Below are positions 51,284-59,883 of a stretch of DNA of 64,000 bases, one piece after another (the stretch's first letter is position 1; each line of letters starts with the position of its first letter). The stretch lies in the NCBI RefSeq assembly GCF_050589685.1, contig NZ_JBNGOS010000021.1, positions 1-64,000 of the forward strand. The letters run 5' to 3'. The notes beneath the pieces were generated by a model, which ran no database searches, was not told where the DNA came from, and saw nothing but the letters and a program-made list of their open reading frames with translations. Source of the DNA: Saccharicrinis sp050589685 (GTDB taxonomy: Bacteria > Bacteroidota > Bacteroidia > Bacteroidales > Marinilabiliaceae). The translations under genes were made by a program, and so were the position numbers.

Positions 51284-52279
51284 ATGAAACATGTTGCCAT
51301 AACAGGATCAACCGGATTTGTAGGCTCAGCACTTGCCATAAAACTTGCTCAAATCGGATATCAGGTTCACGCTTTATATCGCAGCAGCGCCAAGGCCAGG
51401 ATATTGAACCATGCCAATATTCGTCTTTTCCATGGCGACCTTAACGACGCCAGCAGCCTGGAAAACGCGATGGAAGGCTGCGAAGGCCTCTTCCACACGG
51501 CTGCCTACGTAAGAATATGGTCAAAACAACCTTCCAATTATCATGAGATAAATATTCAGGGTACCCAAAACGTGCTCATGGCTGCCAAAAAATGCGGCAT
51601 TACAAGAGCGGTTTTTACATCGACGGCCGGTATTTTTGGTCCTTCCAAAGGGATTCCCACCGACGAAAACCAATCCAACACGGTCCTTCTGAATTTATAC
51701 GAAGAGACAAAACAAAGGGCCAACGAATTGATTCTCGAAAACAATAACACTGCTTTTGAAACAGTAATCGTATACCCTACGCGCATTTTCGGACCGGGTG
51801 TATTGGGAACAAGCAATAGCATCACCGGAATGGTGGACCAGTATCTCAAAGGCCAATGGCACTTTATCCCCAGCAACGGAAAATCCCTGGGTAACTATGT
51901 TTTTATCGATGATGTTGTTAATGGTCATATCCTGGCTTACGAAAAAGGCAGGGCTGGCGAAAAATATATTTTATCGGGCGCCAACCTTTCCTATAGAGAC
52001 TTTTTCGAAATCGTTAGAAAGATTACAAACACCAAACACAAACTAGTCAAGGTTCCTGCCTTTTTACTGCAAGTTGTGGCCCAACTCATGCTATTAAGGG
52101 CCAATCTAACTGGAAAACCACCTCTTATCACAAAAGCCTTTGTCACAAAGATTTTAAACAACTGGGAGGTCAGTTGCCATAAAGCGGCCATCGAACTGGG
52201 TTACCACCCAAAACCTTTTGCTGAAGCTATGGAAGACACCATTCATTGGTTAGCCTCTTTAAACAGCAAAACCATCTAG
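51284..52279 (+). CDS. NAD-dependent epimerase/dehydratase, hydroxysteroid/flavonol reductase-like
   Basis: 331 residues. An extended SDR fold with nucleotide motif ITGSTGFVGSALA, Ser/Thr in FTSTAGIFG and Tyr-Lys in YEETKQRA. The C-terminal half (GNYVFIDDVVNGHILAYEKG, SGANLSYRDFFEIV) is of the dihydroflavonol reductase/3-beta-hydroxysteroid dehydrogenase type. The enzyme should reduce or oxidise a hydroxyl or keto group on a lipid-like substrate. Its 3' end overlaps the convergent SDR gene by 4 bp. Confidence 0.87.
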   Translation: MKHVAITGSTGFVGSALAIKLAQIGYQVHALYRSSAKARILNHANIRLFHGDLNDASSLENAMEGCEGLFHTAAYVRIWSKQPSNYHEINIQGTQNVLMAAKKCGITRAVFTSTAGIFGPSKGIPTDENQSNTVLLNLYEETKQRANELILENNNTAFETVIVYPTRIFGPGVLGTSNSITGMVDQYLKGQWHFIPSNGKSLGNYVFIDDVVNGHILAYEKGRAGEKYILSGANLSYRDFFEIVRKITNTKHKLVKVPAFLLQVVAQLMLLRANLTGKPPLITKAFVTKILNNWEVSCHKAAIELGYHPKPFAEAMEDTIHWLASLNSKTI

Positions 52280-53082
52280 GCCACCTGCCCGACCATATCG
52301 ATCTCGTTTTTCACTGCTCTGGAGACCATAAATATGCTCAACGATTGAGGAACTAACTTCAGCAACACCCAATTAATTTTATTGATCCATCCCGGAATGA
52401 TCACCTTCTTATGGTGCAACATTTTATGAATGGCTATGGCAGCCAACTGCTGCGGTGTCTGCAACCCGGCCTTAACCCACCATCCTTGCTTCTCGATTCG
52501 TTGTGCTACCTCAGAATTGGTTTTGATAGGCCCTGGCAGCAAAACAGATACCCGCACACCATGAGGCCTTAACTCATGAGCCAGACTTTTTGAAAAAGAA
52601 TATACAAACGCCTTTGAAGCGGGATAAACGGTTTTATAGGCAATAGGGCAACAAGATGCCATACTAGCCACATTTAAAATAAAGGATTCCGTATGCTCCT
52701 TTAACTTTGGGATTAAAAGGTGGGTAATCATGGCCACCATCCTCACATTTACCTGCACAATGGTATCGATATACGCAAGGTTGGATTGTTCGAAAAACAT
52801 GGATCCGCCAACACCCGCATTATTAACAAGCACCTTTATTTCATACTTTCCTAACATTGCCTTAATTTGGCTGAGTGCATCAGGCCATAAAAAGTCTATC
52901 TCCAAACATTCTGCTCTTACATTAAAAATCTGATGCAATTCCTTACAGAACAATGGCAATCCCTCTCCCTTTTGGGCAAGAAGCAATAAATTATATCCGT
53001 TCATCGCAAGTTCCCGTGCAATAGATTTACCCAGTCCTTTGCCCGCTCCGGTTACCATCGCGTAGTTACAATAATCATCCAT
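52276..53082 (-). CDS. Short-chain dehydrogenase/reductase
   Basis: 268 residues, classical SDR: MVTGAGKGLGKSIAREL (TGxxxGxG), NNAGVGGS (NAG), catalytic Ser in NVASMASC and YPASK (Tyr-x3-Lys). The C-terminal part resembles acyl-type or ketoreductases (KVIIPGWINKINWVLLKLVPQ), with a hydrophobic C-terminus typical of membrane-lipid SDRs. Last gene of the START-SDR-SDR operon, 15 bp after the next SDR gene. It is probably membrane-associated. Confidence 0.88.
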   Translation of the reverse strand: MDDYCNYAMVTGAGKGLGKSIARELAMNGYNLLLLAQKGEGLPLFCKELHQIFNVRAECLEIDFLWPDALSQIKAMLGKYEIKVLVNNAGVGGSMFFEQSNLAYIDTIVQVNVRMVAMITHLLIPKLKEHTESFILNVASMASCCPIAYKTVYPASKAFVYSFSKSLAHELRPHGVRVSVLLPGPIKTNSEVAQRIEKQGWWVKAGLQTPQQLAAIAIHKMLHHKKVIIPGWINKINWVLLKLVPQSLSIFMVSRAVKNEIDMVGQVA

Positions 53083-53097
53083 GATTTTTTATATTAG

Positions 53098-53907
53098 TTA
53101 TATGACACAAACCTCTTCACTAGTTTTACGCTTTGTTGCTTTAGCTGCAACCCAATAACAAAACTCTTTTGGCACAACATTGGAAAGCCTGTATATCCAA
53201 CGGTTCACCCTTCCCGGAATACATATTACGCTACTTTTTCCCAATGATTTTAAGCTATATCTCACCACTTCATCCGGATCCATCCAAAGCAATTTATCCT
53301 TGAAATAACCCATATCTTCTGATAGCCCAATCCTCGCATGAAACTTGGTACGAATAAATCCGGGACACAACGCCTGTACCTTTATATTATCTTCTGCCAA
53401 GTCTATATGCAAACACTCTGAAAAAGAAACCAGGAACGATTTGGACGAGCAATAAAAATAATTTAATGCGGCAGGCAAAAAGGCCGATAAGGAGGCCACA
53501 TTAATGATCGTGCCCCCATTACCTTGAATCATTTTTGGCACCACTGCATGCACAATATGGGCAGCAGCATCAACATGAACATTCAACATGGCTTTCTGCG
53601 ATTCATAGGAGCCCTCAAAAAAACCACCCCGGCAACCATATCCCGCATTGTTGATCAACATATCAATGGCAGGGTACGATTCAATTTTAACCAGCAGTTG
53701 CTTAAACTGAACCTCATCGTTAAAATCCGCTACCACCGTATCCACCTTAATGCGATTTACTCGTTGCAGGGTATCCTTGAGGTCTGTTAAAACACTGCCT
53801 CTCCTTCCTGTCAATAATAAATTCCAGCCCAAGCGAGCCAACAGTTGGGCATATGATTTACCCAGTCCGCTTGTAGCTCCCGTAATGATGGCCAACTTCC
53901 CGTTCAT
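53098..53907 (-). CDS. Short-chain dehydrogenase/reductase
   Basis: 269 residues: IITGATSGLGKSYAQLL, NNAGYGCRGG, NVASLSAF, YCSSK. The C-terminal segment SSVICIPGRVNRWIYRLSNVVPKEF is of the same type as in the neighbouring SDR, so the two look like paralogues acting on related substrates. Second gene of the operon, 11 bp after the START-domain gene; cofactor preference is not evident. Confidence 0.88.
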   Translation of the reverse strand: MNGKLAIITGATSGLGKSYAQLLARLGWNLLLTGRRGSVLTDLKDTLQRVNRIKVDTVVADFNDEVQFKQLLVKIESYPAIDMLINNAGYGCRGGFFEGSYESQKAMLNVHVDAAAHIVHAVVPKMIQGNGGTIINVASLSAFLPAALNYFYCSSKSFLVSFSECLHIDLAEDNIKVQALCPGFIRTKFHARIGLSEDMGYFKDKLLWMDPDEVVRYSLKSLGKSSVICIPGRVNRWIYRLSNVVPKEFCYWVAAKATKRKTSEEVCVI

Positions 53908-53918
53908 GGTTAAATGTT

Positions 53919-54572
53919 TTAGATGTTATGCTTAGCTCTACCAGATAGTTGATCTTTTAATCTTTTAAGGTTCCCATAAAAGATCCTTTTTAGCACAGGT
54001 TCCTGTATCCATTGAGGAAATATAGGTGGCTCACTTGAAAAGGTTGTAAAAACCACTTTGGTTCTATTGGAACTTATGCGCTGCACATTCCAGCTGGCCC
54101 TGTAGTTGCTTATTCTTACCAATCTGGAATTGGGCGCTTGGACATTCCTTTCACTTTCGACCTTTACAACACTGTTTTCTTTATCTAATTTATAAAGAGA
54201 ATACCTGGCAAACAAGTCTCTGTCGATAAAAGGCCAAGGTAATTTGATTACCATGTAGATTAATTTTCTATCCTCATCTTGTAATTCAATGGATTTCAAG
54301 CCCTTCATCCATTGTTTCACCGTTGAATAATCTGCCAAATAACTCACCGCTTCCTGCATGCTGCATTCAACAATCATTTCCCCCTTCCGTTCCCGAACTT
54401 TAAGCGTGTCGTTTACCCTCACCCACCGCTCAAGCAATTTTATGCCGTCCATATCCTTTACACATACCCAATCAGAAAACCCCCAATGGGCATTAATCAA
54501 TGCTTCACCTTTAACCGTTGCGGGACTACCGCCTAAAAGCATTCTTAACAAAATATAAGCTAAAATTATCAT
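53919..54572 (-). CDS. START-domain lipid-binding protein
   Basis: 217 residues. A short N-terminal hydrophobic stretch (MIILAYILLRMLL) may act as anchor or signal. The rest matches START: WVCVKDMDGIKLLERWVRVNDTLKVRERKGEMIVECSMQEAVSYLADYSTVKQW, IYMVIKLPWPFIDRDLFARYSLY and a C-terminal helix. START domains bind single lipids, sterols or similar hydrophobic ligands in a deep cavity. It heads the operon with two SDRs, suggesting a lipid carrier working with lipid-modifying reductases. The operator at 54705-54739 lies 133 bp upstream of its start. Confidence 0.8.
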   Translation of the reverse strand: MIILAYILLRMLLGGSPATVKGEALINAHWGFSDWVCVKDMDGIKLLERWVRVNDTLKVRERKGEMIVECSMQEAVSYLADYSTVKQWMKGLKSIELQDEDRKLIYMVIKLPWPFIDRDLFARYSLYKLDKENSVVKVESERNVQAPNSRLVRISNYRASWNVQRISSNRTKVVFTTFSSEPPIFPQWIQEPVLKRIFYGNLKRLKDQLSGRAKHNI

Positions 54573-54704
54573 CTGCCCAGATTTTTAGCCCCCACAAACA
54601 TTCATGACTTTACCCTGATGCGAAATGGAGGTATGATTCAACTTCTTTCAAAGTAAAATTACGACAAGACCCAAGCGTTTCCGAACGGATGCATACAAAC
54701 CACA

Positions 54705-54739
54705 GTTGACCAATTGGTTGTTTTTACCAATTGGTCAAC
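54705..54739. promoter_or_regulatory. Double palindromic operator
   Basis: GTTGACCAATTGGT (54705-54718) is mirrored exactly by ACCAATTGGTCAAC (54726-54739). In addition, ACCAATTGGT is itself a perfect 10-bp palindrome, present at 54709-54718 and 54726-54735, 17 bp centre to centre. This is the layout of two adjacent dimer sites on the face of the START-SDR-SDR promoter region. TetR-type and similar repressors use such paired sites; the regulator is unknown. Confidence 0.75.
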
Positions 54740-55218
54740 CGTCAATTAAACTAATTTGCAGAAAATACTAATTCGGTGCAGAAATGAAATTCTATAGCGA
54801 CATTCACAAATTTAAACTGTCCTTTAAAATTTTTTTTGTTGAGATTATTATATTTTTATCCAAATATAGAATACAGCCTGGTTAATTTATCCCCAAACTG
54901 CCATTAGACTTCATCTAAATGCCCATTCGATGAACAAAATCTAAACCTTGCTTAGACACACCCATATAAGATTTTCTATCCCGACAGAAATAGGCACAAC
55001 AGATACCAGCTGTCATATGGAATTTTTTGTGATGAGAATGCAAAATGCACGGAGAAAAAGTAAAGCGGAAATTTTTAGCTCGAAATAATAATGCACTATT
55101 TCGAGAACTATAAATTGCGCATTTGTTTTTCTTTACACTAGAATGTGTTTTTAGTAGAATAATTTATTATTAGATCAGTCCAGGGGACAGTCCGGGATAT
55201 CTGTCAAATTATCCATAG
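54740..55218. other. Gene-free stretch between the operator and selD
   Basis: About 480 bp, AT-rich. The one clear structure is an exact 9-bp inverted repeat CTCGAAATA (55079-55087) / TATTTCGAG (55097-55105). No T-run follows, so a protein site or transcript hairpin are both possible. No open frame looks coding. Confidence 0.5.
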
Positions 55219-56253
55219 TTACGATTTTACGATTATCAACTTATCGTCTTTCTCTTTAAGTTCGCCAAAAGATTTTGCCTGTATTCCATTACTCCCGAAC
55301 AATTCCTCCACTTGCCCAATTGCCGATGGTTCCACTGCAACCAGGAGTCCTCCGCTGGTTTGAGGATCGCAAAGCAGGTTTTTATATTCCGGGTTATTCA
55401 TTTCAATTTTATCTCCAAAGCTGTCCCAGTTTCTATGGGTGCCTCCCGGAACACAGTCCTGTGCTAAATATTCGTCTAGCATTGCAAAACGAGGGACTTC
55501 TGCATAGTTTATATGGGCGCTTACATTACTGCCTTCGCACATCTCGCGAAGATGACCCAGCAAGCCAAACCCTGTAACATCGGTCATGGCTTTAACGCCT
55601 GGTATGCCGGCCAGGCTTTGTCCCAAACTATTCAATTGGCTCATGGAGTCGGGTGCCACATTTTTATGCTCATCTTTTAGCAAACCTTTCTTTTGAGCGG
55701 TGGTAAGTATACCCACACCCAACGGTTTGGTCAGATATAATTTGCAGCCTACCGTTGCGGTATTGTTTTGTTTCAAATTTACCAGGTCCACTTTTCCGGT
55801 CACGGCTAAACCAAATATGGGTTCAGGACTGTCAATGCTATGTCCTCCCGCCAATAAAATGCCTGCTTCCTTACAAGCTGCACGCCCTCCGTCCAGGACC
55901 TGCCGGGCCACTTCGGCCGGAATTTTATTGATGGGCCATCCCAAAATAGCAATCGCCATCAATGGTTTTCCGCCCATGGCATACACATCGCTGATGGCAT
56001 TGGCAGCGGCAATCTTTCCAAAAGTATACGGATGGTCAACAATGGGCATAAAAAAGTCAGTGGTACTTATAATGCCTGTGCCGTCTCCCATGTCATACAC
56101 GGCAGCATCATCGCGACTGTCATTACCCACCAACAACCTGTCATCCAAAACAGGGGTTATGCTACTTATCAACATTGAATCAAGCACTTTGGGCGAAATT
56201 TTGCAGCCACATCCTGCTCCGTGGCTATATTGTGTTAGTTTAATATTTTCCAT
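55219..56253 (-). CDS. selD: Selenide, water dikinase (Cys form)
   Basis: 344 residues. The active site reads GAGCGCKIS (Cys 15, Cys 17, Lys 18), the cysteine version rather than selenocysteine, so no recoding is needed. ATP-binding motifs include NDSRDDAAVYDMGDGTGI and the Asp/Gly blocks MTDVTGFGLLGHL and DPQTSGGLL. It makes selenophosphate. It follows mnmH by 79 bp in the same direction, which points to selenouridine in tRNA as at least one use. Confidence 0.95.
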   Translation of the reverse strand: MENIKLTQYSHGAGCGCKISPKVLDSMLISSITPVLDDRLLVGNDSRDDAAVYDMGDGTGIISTTDFFMPIVDHPYTFGKIAAANAISDVYAMGGKPLMAIAILGWPINKIPAEVARQVLDGGRAACKEAGILLAGGHSIDSPEPIFGLAVTGKVDLVNLKQNNTATVGCKLYLTKPLGVGILTTAQKKGLLKDEHKNVAPDSMSQLNSLGQSLAGIPGVKAMTDVTGFGLLGHLREMCEGSNVSAHINYAEVPRFAMLDEYLAQDCVPGGTHRNWDSFGDKIEMNNPEYKNLLCDPQTSGGLLVAVEPSAIGQVEELFGSNGIQAKSFGELKEKDDKLIIVKS

Positions 56254-56332
56254 AATAATTAACAGATCGTTAGATTCTTCTTACTTGTTAACAGACTGGG
56301 ACATGGGACAATAATATATATGCTATCCCATA

Positions 56333-57355
56333 TTATCCTTCAATTTTCCTTTTAATATATTTAGCGTTGAAATGAGAATCTGAATCTGCCAACTCTAAAT
56401 AAACTATTTTATCGCTATCTCTTTTTAATACGCCCCGCATATATGCCTTGTCGTAATAATTAAGCGTTAATGTTGCCACCTTCAGGTAGTCTTTTTTTCC
56501 CAACGCTTCCAAAGCCTCCTTAACCACAAGTCCACCGAGCCGTTTGGCAATAGTCAAAATACCATGCTCCAATAATTCATCATCTATTCCTGCATATTCT
56601 TTAACCAATGCCAATGCTCTTTTTTCCTTAGGGATATCTAAAAAATAAACCTTGGCATTTCTAATTTTGACAAAAAGGTCCATTGGAAGCTTCACCCTAC
56701 CGATATTATGACTTTCATCTTCGAGATACACGGGCTGATTAAAATCCAGCTTTCTCCATAGGTCAAACAGGTTATTTTCGAACTGTTCAACTGTAGGCTG
56801 ACTATTCTCCCCGATGGCACCAAACGCAGAGCCTTTGTGGCATGCCAACGCTTCCAGATCGATTACCTGACACCCCAGCTCATTTAAACGGGTCAAAATG
56901 TGCGTTTTCCCGCTTCCTGTATAACCACCTATTATTTTTAAATCAACTTCTTTTTTAAAACTATCGAGCACAAAATTCCTATATGCCTTATAACCTTTCT
57001 GTATGACCCTTACATCTTCAAATCCATTCTCCTCTAAATGATCGGCAAAAGCATGACTCCTCATCCCACCCCGCCAACAGTGAACAACTACTTTTTTGTT
57101 TGGCGCCCATTTGGCCGATTCTTCTACAAACCAGGATAATTTAGGAGTAACATACTCCAGGCCTAAATCCATGGCAATCTCCTGTCCTTGCTGTTTATAA
57201 ACAGTTCCTACATGCGCACGCTCGGCATTTGTAAAAAGCGGGATATTATGTGCTCCAACAATATGCCCTTTGCTAAATTCCCCGGGTGATCTGACATCGA
57301 TAATTGGATAGGAATTATATATGTTGAAATATTCTTCGATTAGTATTTCGGTCAT
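56333..57355 (-). CDS. mnmH: tRNA 2-selenouridine synthase
   Basis: 340 residues. An N-terminal rhodanese domain (to ~125) has the active Cys 93 in VHCWRGGMRSH, then a P-loop, GGYTGSGKT (143-151), and the family-typical C-terminal domain. The enzyme (SelU/YbbB) uses selenophosphate to convert 2-thiouridine at the wobble position of tRNA Lys, Glu and Gln to 2-selenouridine. First gene of the mnmH-selD pair. Confidence 0.93.
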   Translation of the reverse strand: MTEILIEEYFNIYNSYPIIDVRSPGEFSKGHIVGAHNIPLFTNAERAHVGTVYKQQGQEIAMDLGLEYVTPKLSWFVEESAKWAPNKKVVVHCWRGGMRSHAFADHLEENGFEDVRVIQKGYKAYRNFVLDSFKKEVDLKIIGGYTGSGKTHILTRLNELGCQVIDLEALACHKGSAFGAIGENSQPTVEQFENNLFDLWRKLDFNQPVYLEDESHNIGRVKLPMDLFVKIRNAKVYFLDIPKEKRALALVKEYAGIDDELLEHGILTIAKRLGGLVVKEALEALGKKDYLKVATLTLNYYDKAYMRGVLKRDSDKIVYLELADSDSHFNAKYIKRKIEG

Positions 57356-57700
57356 TTTGCAAAAGTAGTACTTTAAAATGAACTATGCATAAACCGGTAT
57401 AAATATGAATACCGTTCGATATACCCCGCTTCCATATCACCTTATTTTCCAATTAAAATACGGTTTTTTCTGCAATCAAAAAGTATTCAATATCATTTAA
57501 CTAATCCGCATTTCCATAAAATAAAACTACCGCCTGTAAATTAATATCACATCCCATTTTTCGATAAAATGTAAGAAAGCCACCCAGAATCAAGCTCCTT
57601 CTTCGGGTTACATTTTAACTCTTGTTTTTATCAATACTTTCCAATGTGATTGCCAACCAATTGCACTGATGCAAATTACATTCGCATGAACTTCTTTGGC
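57356..57700. other. Gene-free stretch upstream of mnmH
   Basis: About 345 bp between the mnmH start and MITE copy C. It is AT-rich, with no gene or strong hairpin; the mnmH promoter must lie in its left part, but no exact box was recognised. Confidence 0.35.
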
Positions 57701-57705
57701 TTTAA

Positions 57706-57894
57706 CCCGCAATATGCATTAGAAATTCTGTTACACATTGAAATTACTTTAAAACAAGACACTTCGTTGCATCACTTCAACTCACCAGAACGATGCTCCC
57801 GAAAGTAATCGGGACAAGTGATGCCTCGTTTCAGTAATGCCTTGTTTTATTGTACTTGCAATGCTCATGACGAACCTCCAATACATAATCCGGG
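57706..57894. mobile_element. MITE-like 189-bp element, copy C (flanking duplication TTTAA)
   Basis: It differs from copy B at about three positions. TTTAA flanks both ends (57701-57705 and 57895-57899). Same terminal inverted repeats and internal hairpin as A and B. It lies in the 1-kb gap between mnmH and the second adaptor gene, beside another gene remnant. Confidence 0.8.
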
Positions 57895-58029
57895 TTTAAC
57901 TGAACATTTTCATACACCCATCAACCAACAAGAACATTTTCAGTACGTTGCACAATAACATATACAACAAAAACAAAATGCGGCCACTGACGCCGATTCC
58001 GCCAAAAAAGTTTAATATTATTATATTTA

Positions 58030-58218
58030 ATTGAGGCTGATTGCACCCATACATTAGCACATGCACCTTTCAGTTATCTGAATGGTATTAAATTGAAATC
58101 GAACGAGGATGACATAGAATATGCCGAGCAAGCATTTGACTGAAGCCATTACTTATTGATGACGCCTTATACCAAAAAAGATGTGGAAAGAAAGGCGGCC
58201 TCCAGATTTATTATCTGA
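58030..58218 (+). pseudogene. Possible decayed coding sequence
   Basis: The plus-strand frame reads HAPFSYLNGIKLKSNEDDIE, then EYAEQAFD, a stop at 58141-58143, then SHYLLMTPYTKKDVERKA and ASRFII to a stop at 58216. It reads like ordinary protein interrupted by one stop, without a start upstream. The family is not recognised. Adjacent to MITE copy C, so a broken gene is plausible, but chance cannot be excluded. Confidence 0.3.
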
Positions 58219-58221
58219 AGG

Positions 58222-58260
58222 ATAAAAAACAGCCCAACGCTCGACTTTTTTTTTGGGCAG
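58222..58260 (-). terminator. Terminator downstream of the second adaptor gene
   Basis: On the minus strand GCCCAA pairs with TTGGGC across a loop that starts with a run of A, followed by TGTTTTTTAT. It lies about 100 nt after the adaptor stop. Confidence 0.65.
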
Positions 58261-58356
58261 AACAGTAAAATAAATTCTTTAACAAAAAAATTAGTTCACC
58301 CACGTACATTCACCATAGCAACACTTAAACAACACGATCACACCGTCCCAAGAATC

Positions 58357-59643
58357 CTATTTGTCTGGACTATTTTTTTCCTTTTCTTCGAACAACTTGT
58401 CTACCACCTCTACCAGGTCCTCATGCTTTAGCTTTTTGGAGATGGCACTATACGGGGCGCTCACCACTTGTTCGCCCACTTGGAGCCCTTCTGTTATTTC
58501 AATGAATTTGGTATCCTGAATGCCCGGTTTTACTTTGCGCTGTTCTATTTTCCCGTCTGCCACCACAAATACCACCTCTATTTTTTCTTCCTCCTTCTTT
58601 AAATCCTCCTCTTGCTCCTCCACTTCGGTTGTGTCTTTGCGCGTGGTCACTGATTGTATCGGAATGGTTAAAACATCTACCTTAGTATTCGTTTGAATAT
58701 CCACCGTAGCCGACATACCCGGGCGGAAAGGATAGAATCCTTCACCTTTTTCCTCCATCAGTTCCCTGTAAGACTCTGGGAGGATAAGTACTTTAACTTC
58801 AAAATTGGTTATCTGGTCGGCGCTGGTCCCTTCCGTTTTTGCCGAGTTAGCAATTTCGGTCACCAAGCCCTTAAACTTGGTTTTCAAATAGGCGTCCACC
58901 TCAATGATTGCAGTATCCATCATAGATACACGGATAATATCGTTTTCGTTCACATCCACCACCACTTCCATATTATTTAAATTGGCAATGGTCATCATAT
59001 CCGTTCCTTCAAACTGGGCCGTTCCCACCACCCGCTCACCTTTTTCAACATTTAACCGGGAAACGGTACCGTCCATCGGAGCATAAATAGTGGTTTTGGT
59101 CAGGTTATCTTTTGCTTCGTTCAGCGAGGCTTTGGCATTAATCAACGATGCATTTGCTGCCTCAACACTGGCTTTTGCTACATTGTAATCAGCCAGGACT
59201 TGCTCGTATTCCGATTCTGATATTGTTTGCTGCTCCCACAGTGTTTTGTTACGATTATAAGCCAGCTGTTTTTGCTGAAACTGAGCCTCCGACTGCGACA
59301 AGTTGGCCTCCGAACTACGCACGGACGCTTGCATCTTTTCGAGGTTACGCTGATAAATATCTGGCTGTACCCTGGCCAATATCTGACCTTTTTGTACCTC
59401 ATCTCCATCTTTGACAGTCAGCTCCAGGATTTCTCCCGACACATCGGAAGACACCTTTACCTCAACCTCGGGTTTTATCTTTCCGTTGGCAGTGATAATT
59501 TCTGTAAGCGTGCGGGTTTCAGCTTTCTTCACCTCAACCTTGTGTCGAAAATCGCCACCGATCCAACCTTGCCCTTTGGCAATAACAAGTCCTACAATAA
59601 TTACAATTAATATAATTAGTGGATAAAGTAATTTTTTTTTCAT
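58357..59643 (-). CDS. MacA/HlyD-like periplasmic adaptor of an ABC efflux system
   Basis: 428 residues from the ATG at 59643 (MKKKLLYPLIILIVII, a single N-terminal anchor). The lipoyl half (VEVKVSSDVSGEILELTVKDGDEVQKGQILARV) is followed by a long coiled-coil hairpin (~95-205), the second lipoyl half (TIYAPMDGTVSRLNVEKGERVVG), and the beta-barrel/MP domains. The glutamate-rich VEEQEEDLKKEEEKIEV insertion near residue 355 is unusual. It lies after tolC and after a strong terminator, so it may be expressed separately from the rest. Confidence 0.9.
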   Translation of the reverse strand: MKKKLLYPLIILIVIIVGLVIAKGQGWIGGDFRHKVEVKKAETRTLTEIITANGKIKPEVEVKVSSDVSGEILELTVKDGDEVQKGQILARVQPDIYQRNLEKMQASVRSSEANLSQSEAQFQQKQLAYNRNKTLWEQQTISESEYEQVLADYNVAKASVEAANASLINAKASLNEAKDNLTKTTIYAPMDGTVSRLNVEKGERVVGTAQFEGTDMMTIANLNNMEVVVDVNENDIIRVSMMDTAIIEVDAYLKTKFKGLVTEIANSAKTEGTSADQITNFEVKVLILPESYRELMEEKGEGFYPFRPGMSATVDIQTNTKVDVLTIPIQSVTTRKDTTEVEEQEEDLKKEEEKIEVVFVVADGKIEQRKVKPGIQDTKFIEITEGLQVGEQVVSAPYSAISKKLKHEDLVEVVDKLFEEKEKNSPDK

Positions 59644-59808
59644 TTTCAAAGTATGAACACTAGGCACTCCCCGTGCTGCTAAAGCTTTCTCCGACGGTCA
59701 TAACCTTTGGCGAACTTAGCATAGGAGCAAAGACCTGTAATTGTTATTATAATAGATTTGTGATCTCTAATATCGCTAAGTTACATTTTTTTATCTATTC
59801 GTTATTAT

Positions 59809-59843
59809 GAAAAAGCACCTATCTCAAAAAACAGACAGGTGCT
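59809..59843 (-). terminator. Rho-independent terminator between tolC and the second adaptor
   Basis: On the minus strand AGCACCTGTCT pairs with AGATAGGTGCT (one G-U) with an 8-nt loop and is followed by TTTTTC. It separates the tolC unit from the adaptor at 59643. Confidence 0.85.
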
Positions 59844-59883
59844 ACATTATTAAACCCAACACAACAAGGAAATCCTATCCCAA

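Noticed and set aside
55219..56253. Selenocysteine-containing SelD
   Set aside because: The active site is encoded as Cys and there is no in-frame TGA in the gene.
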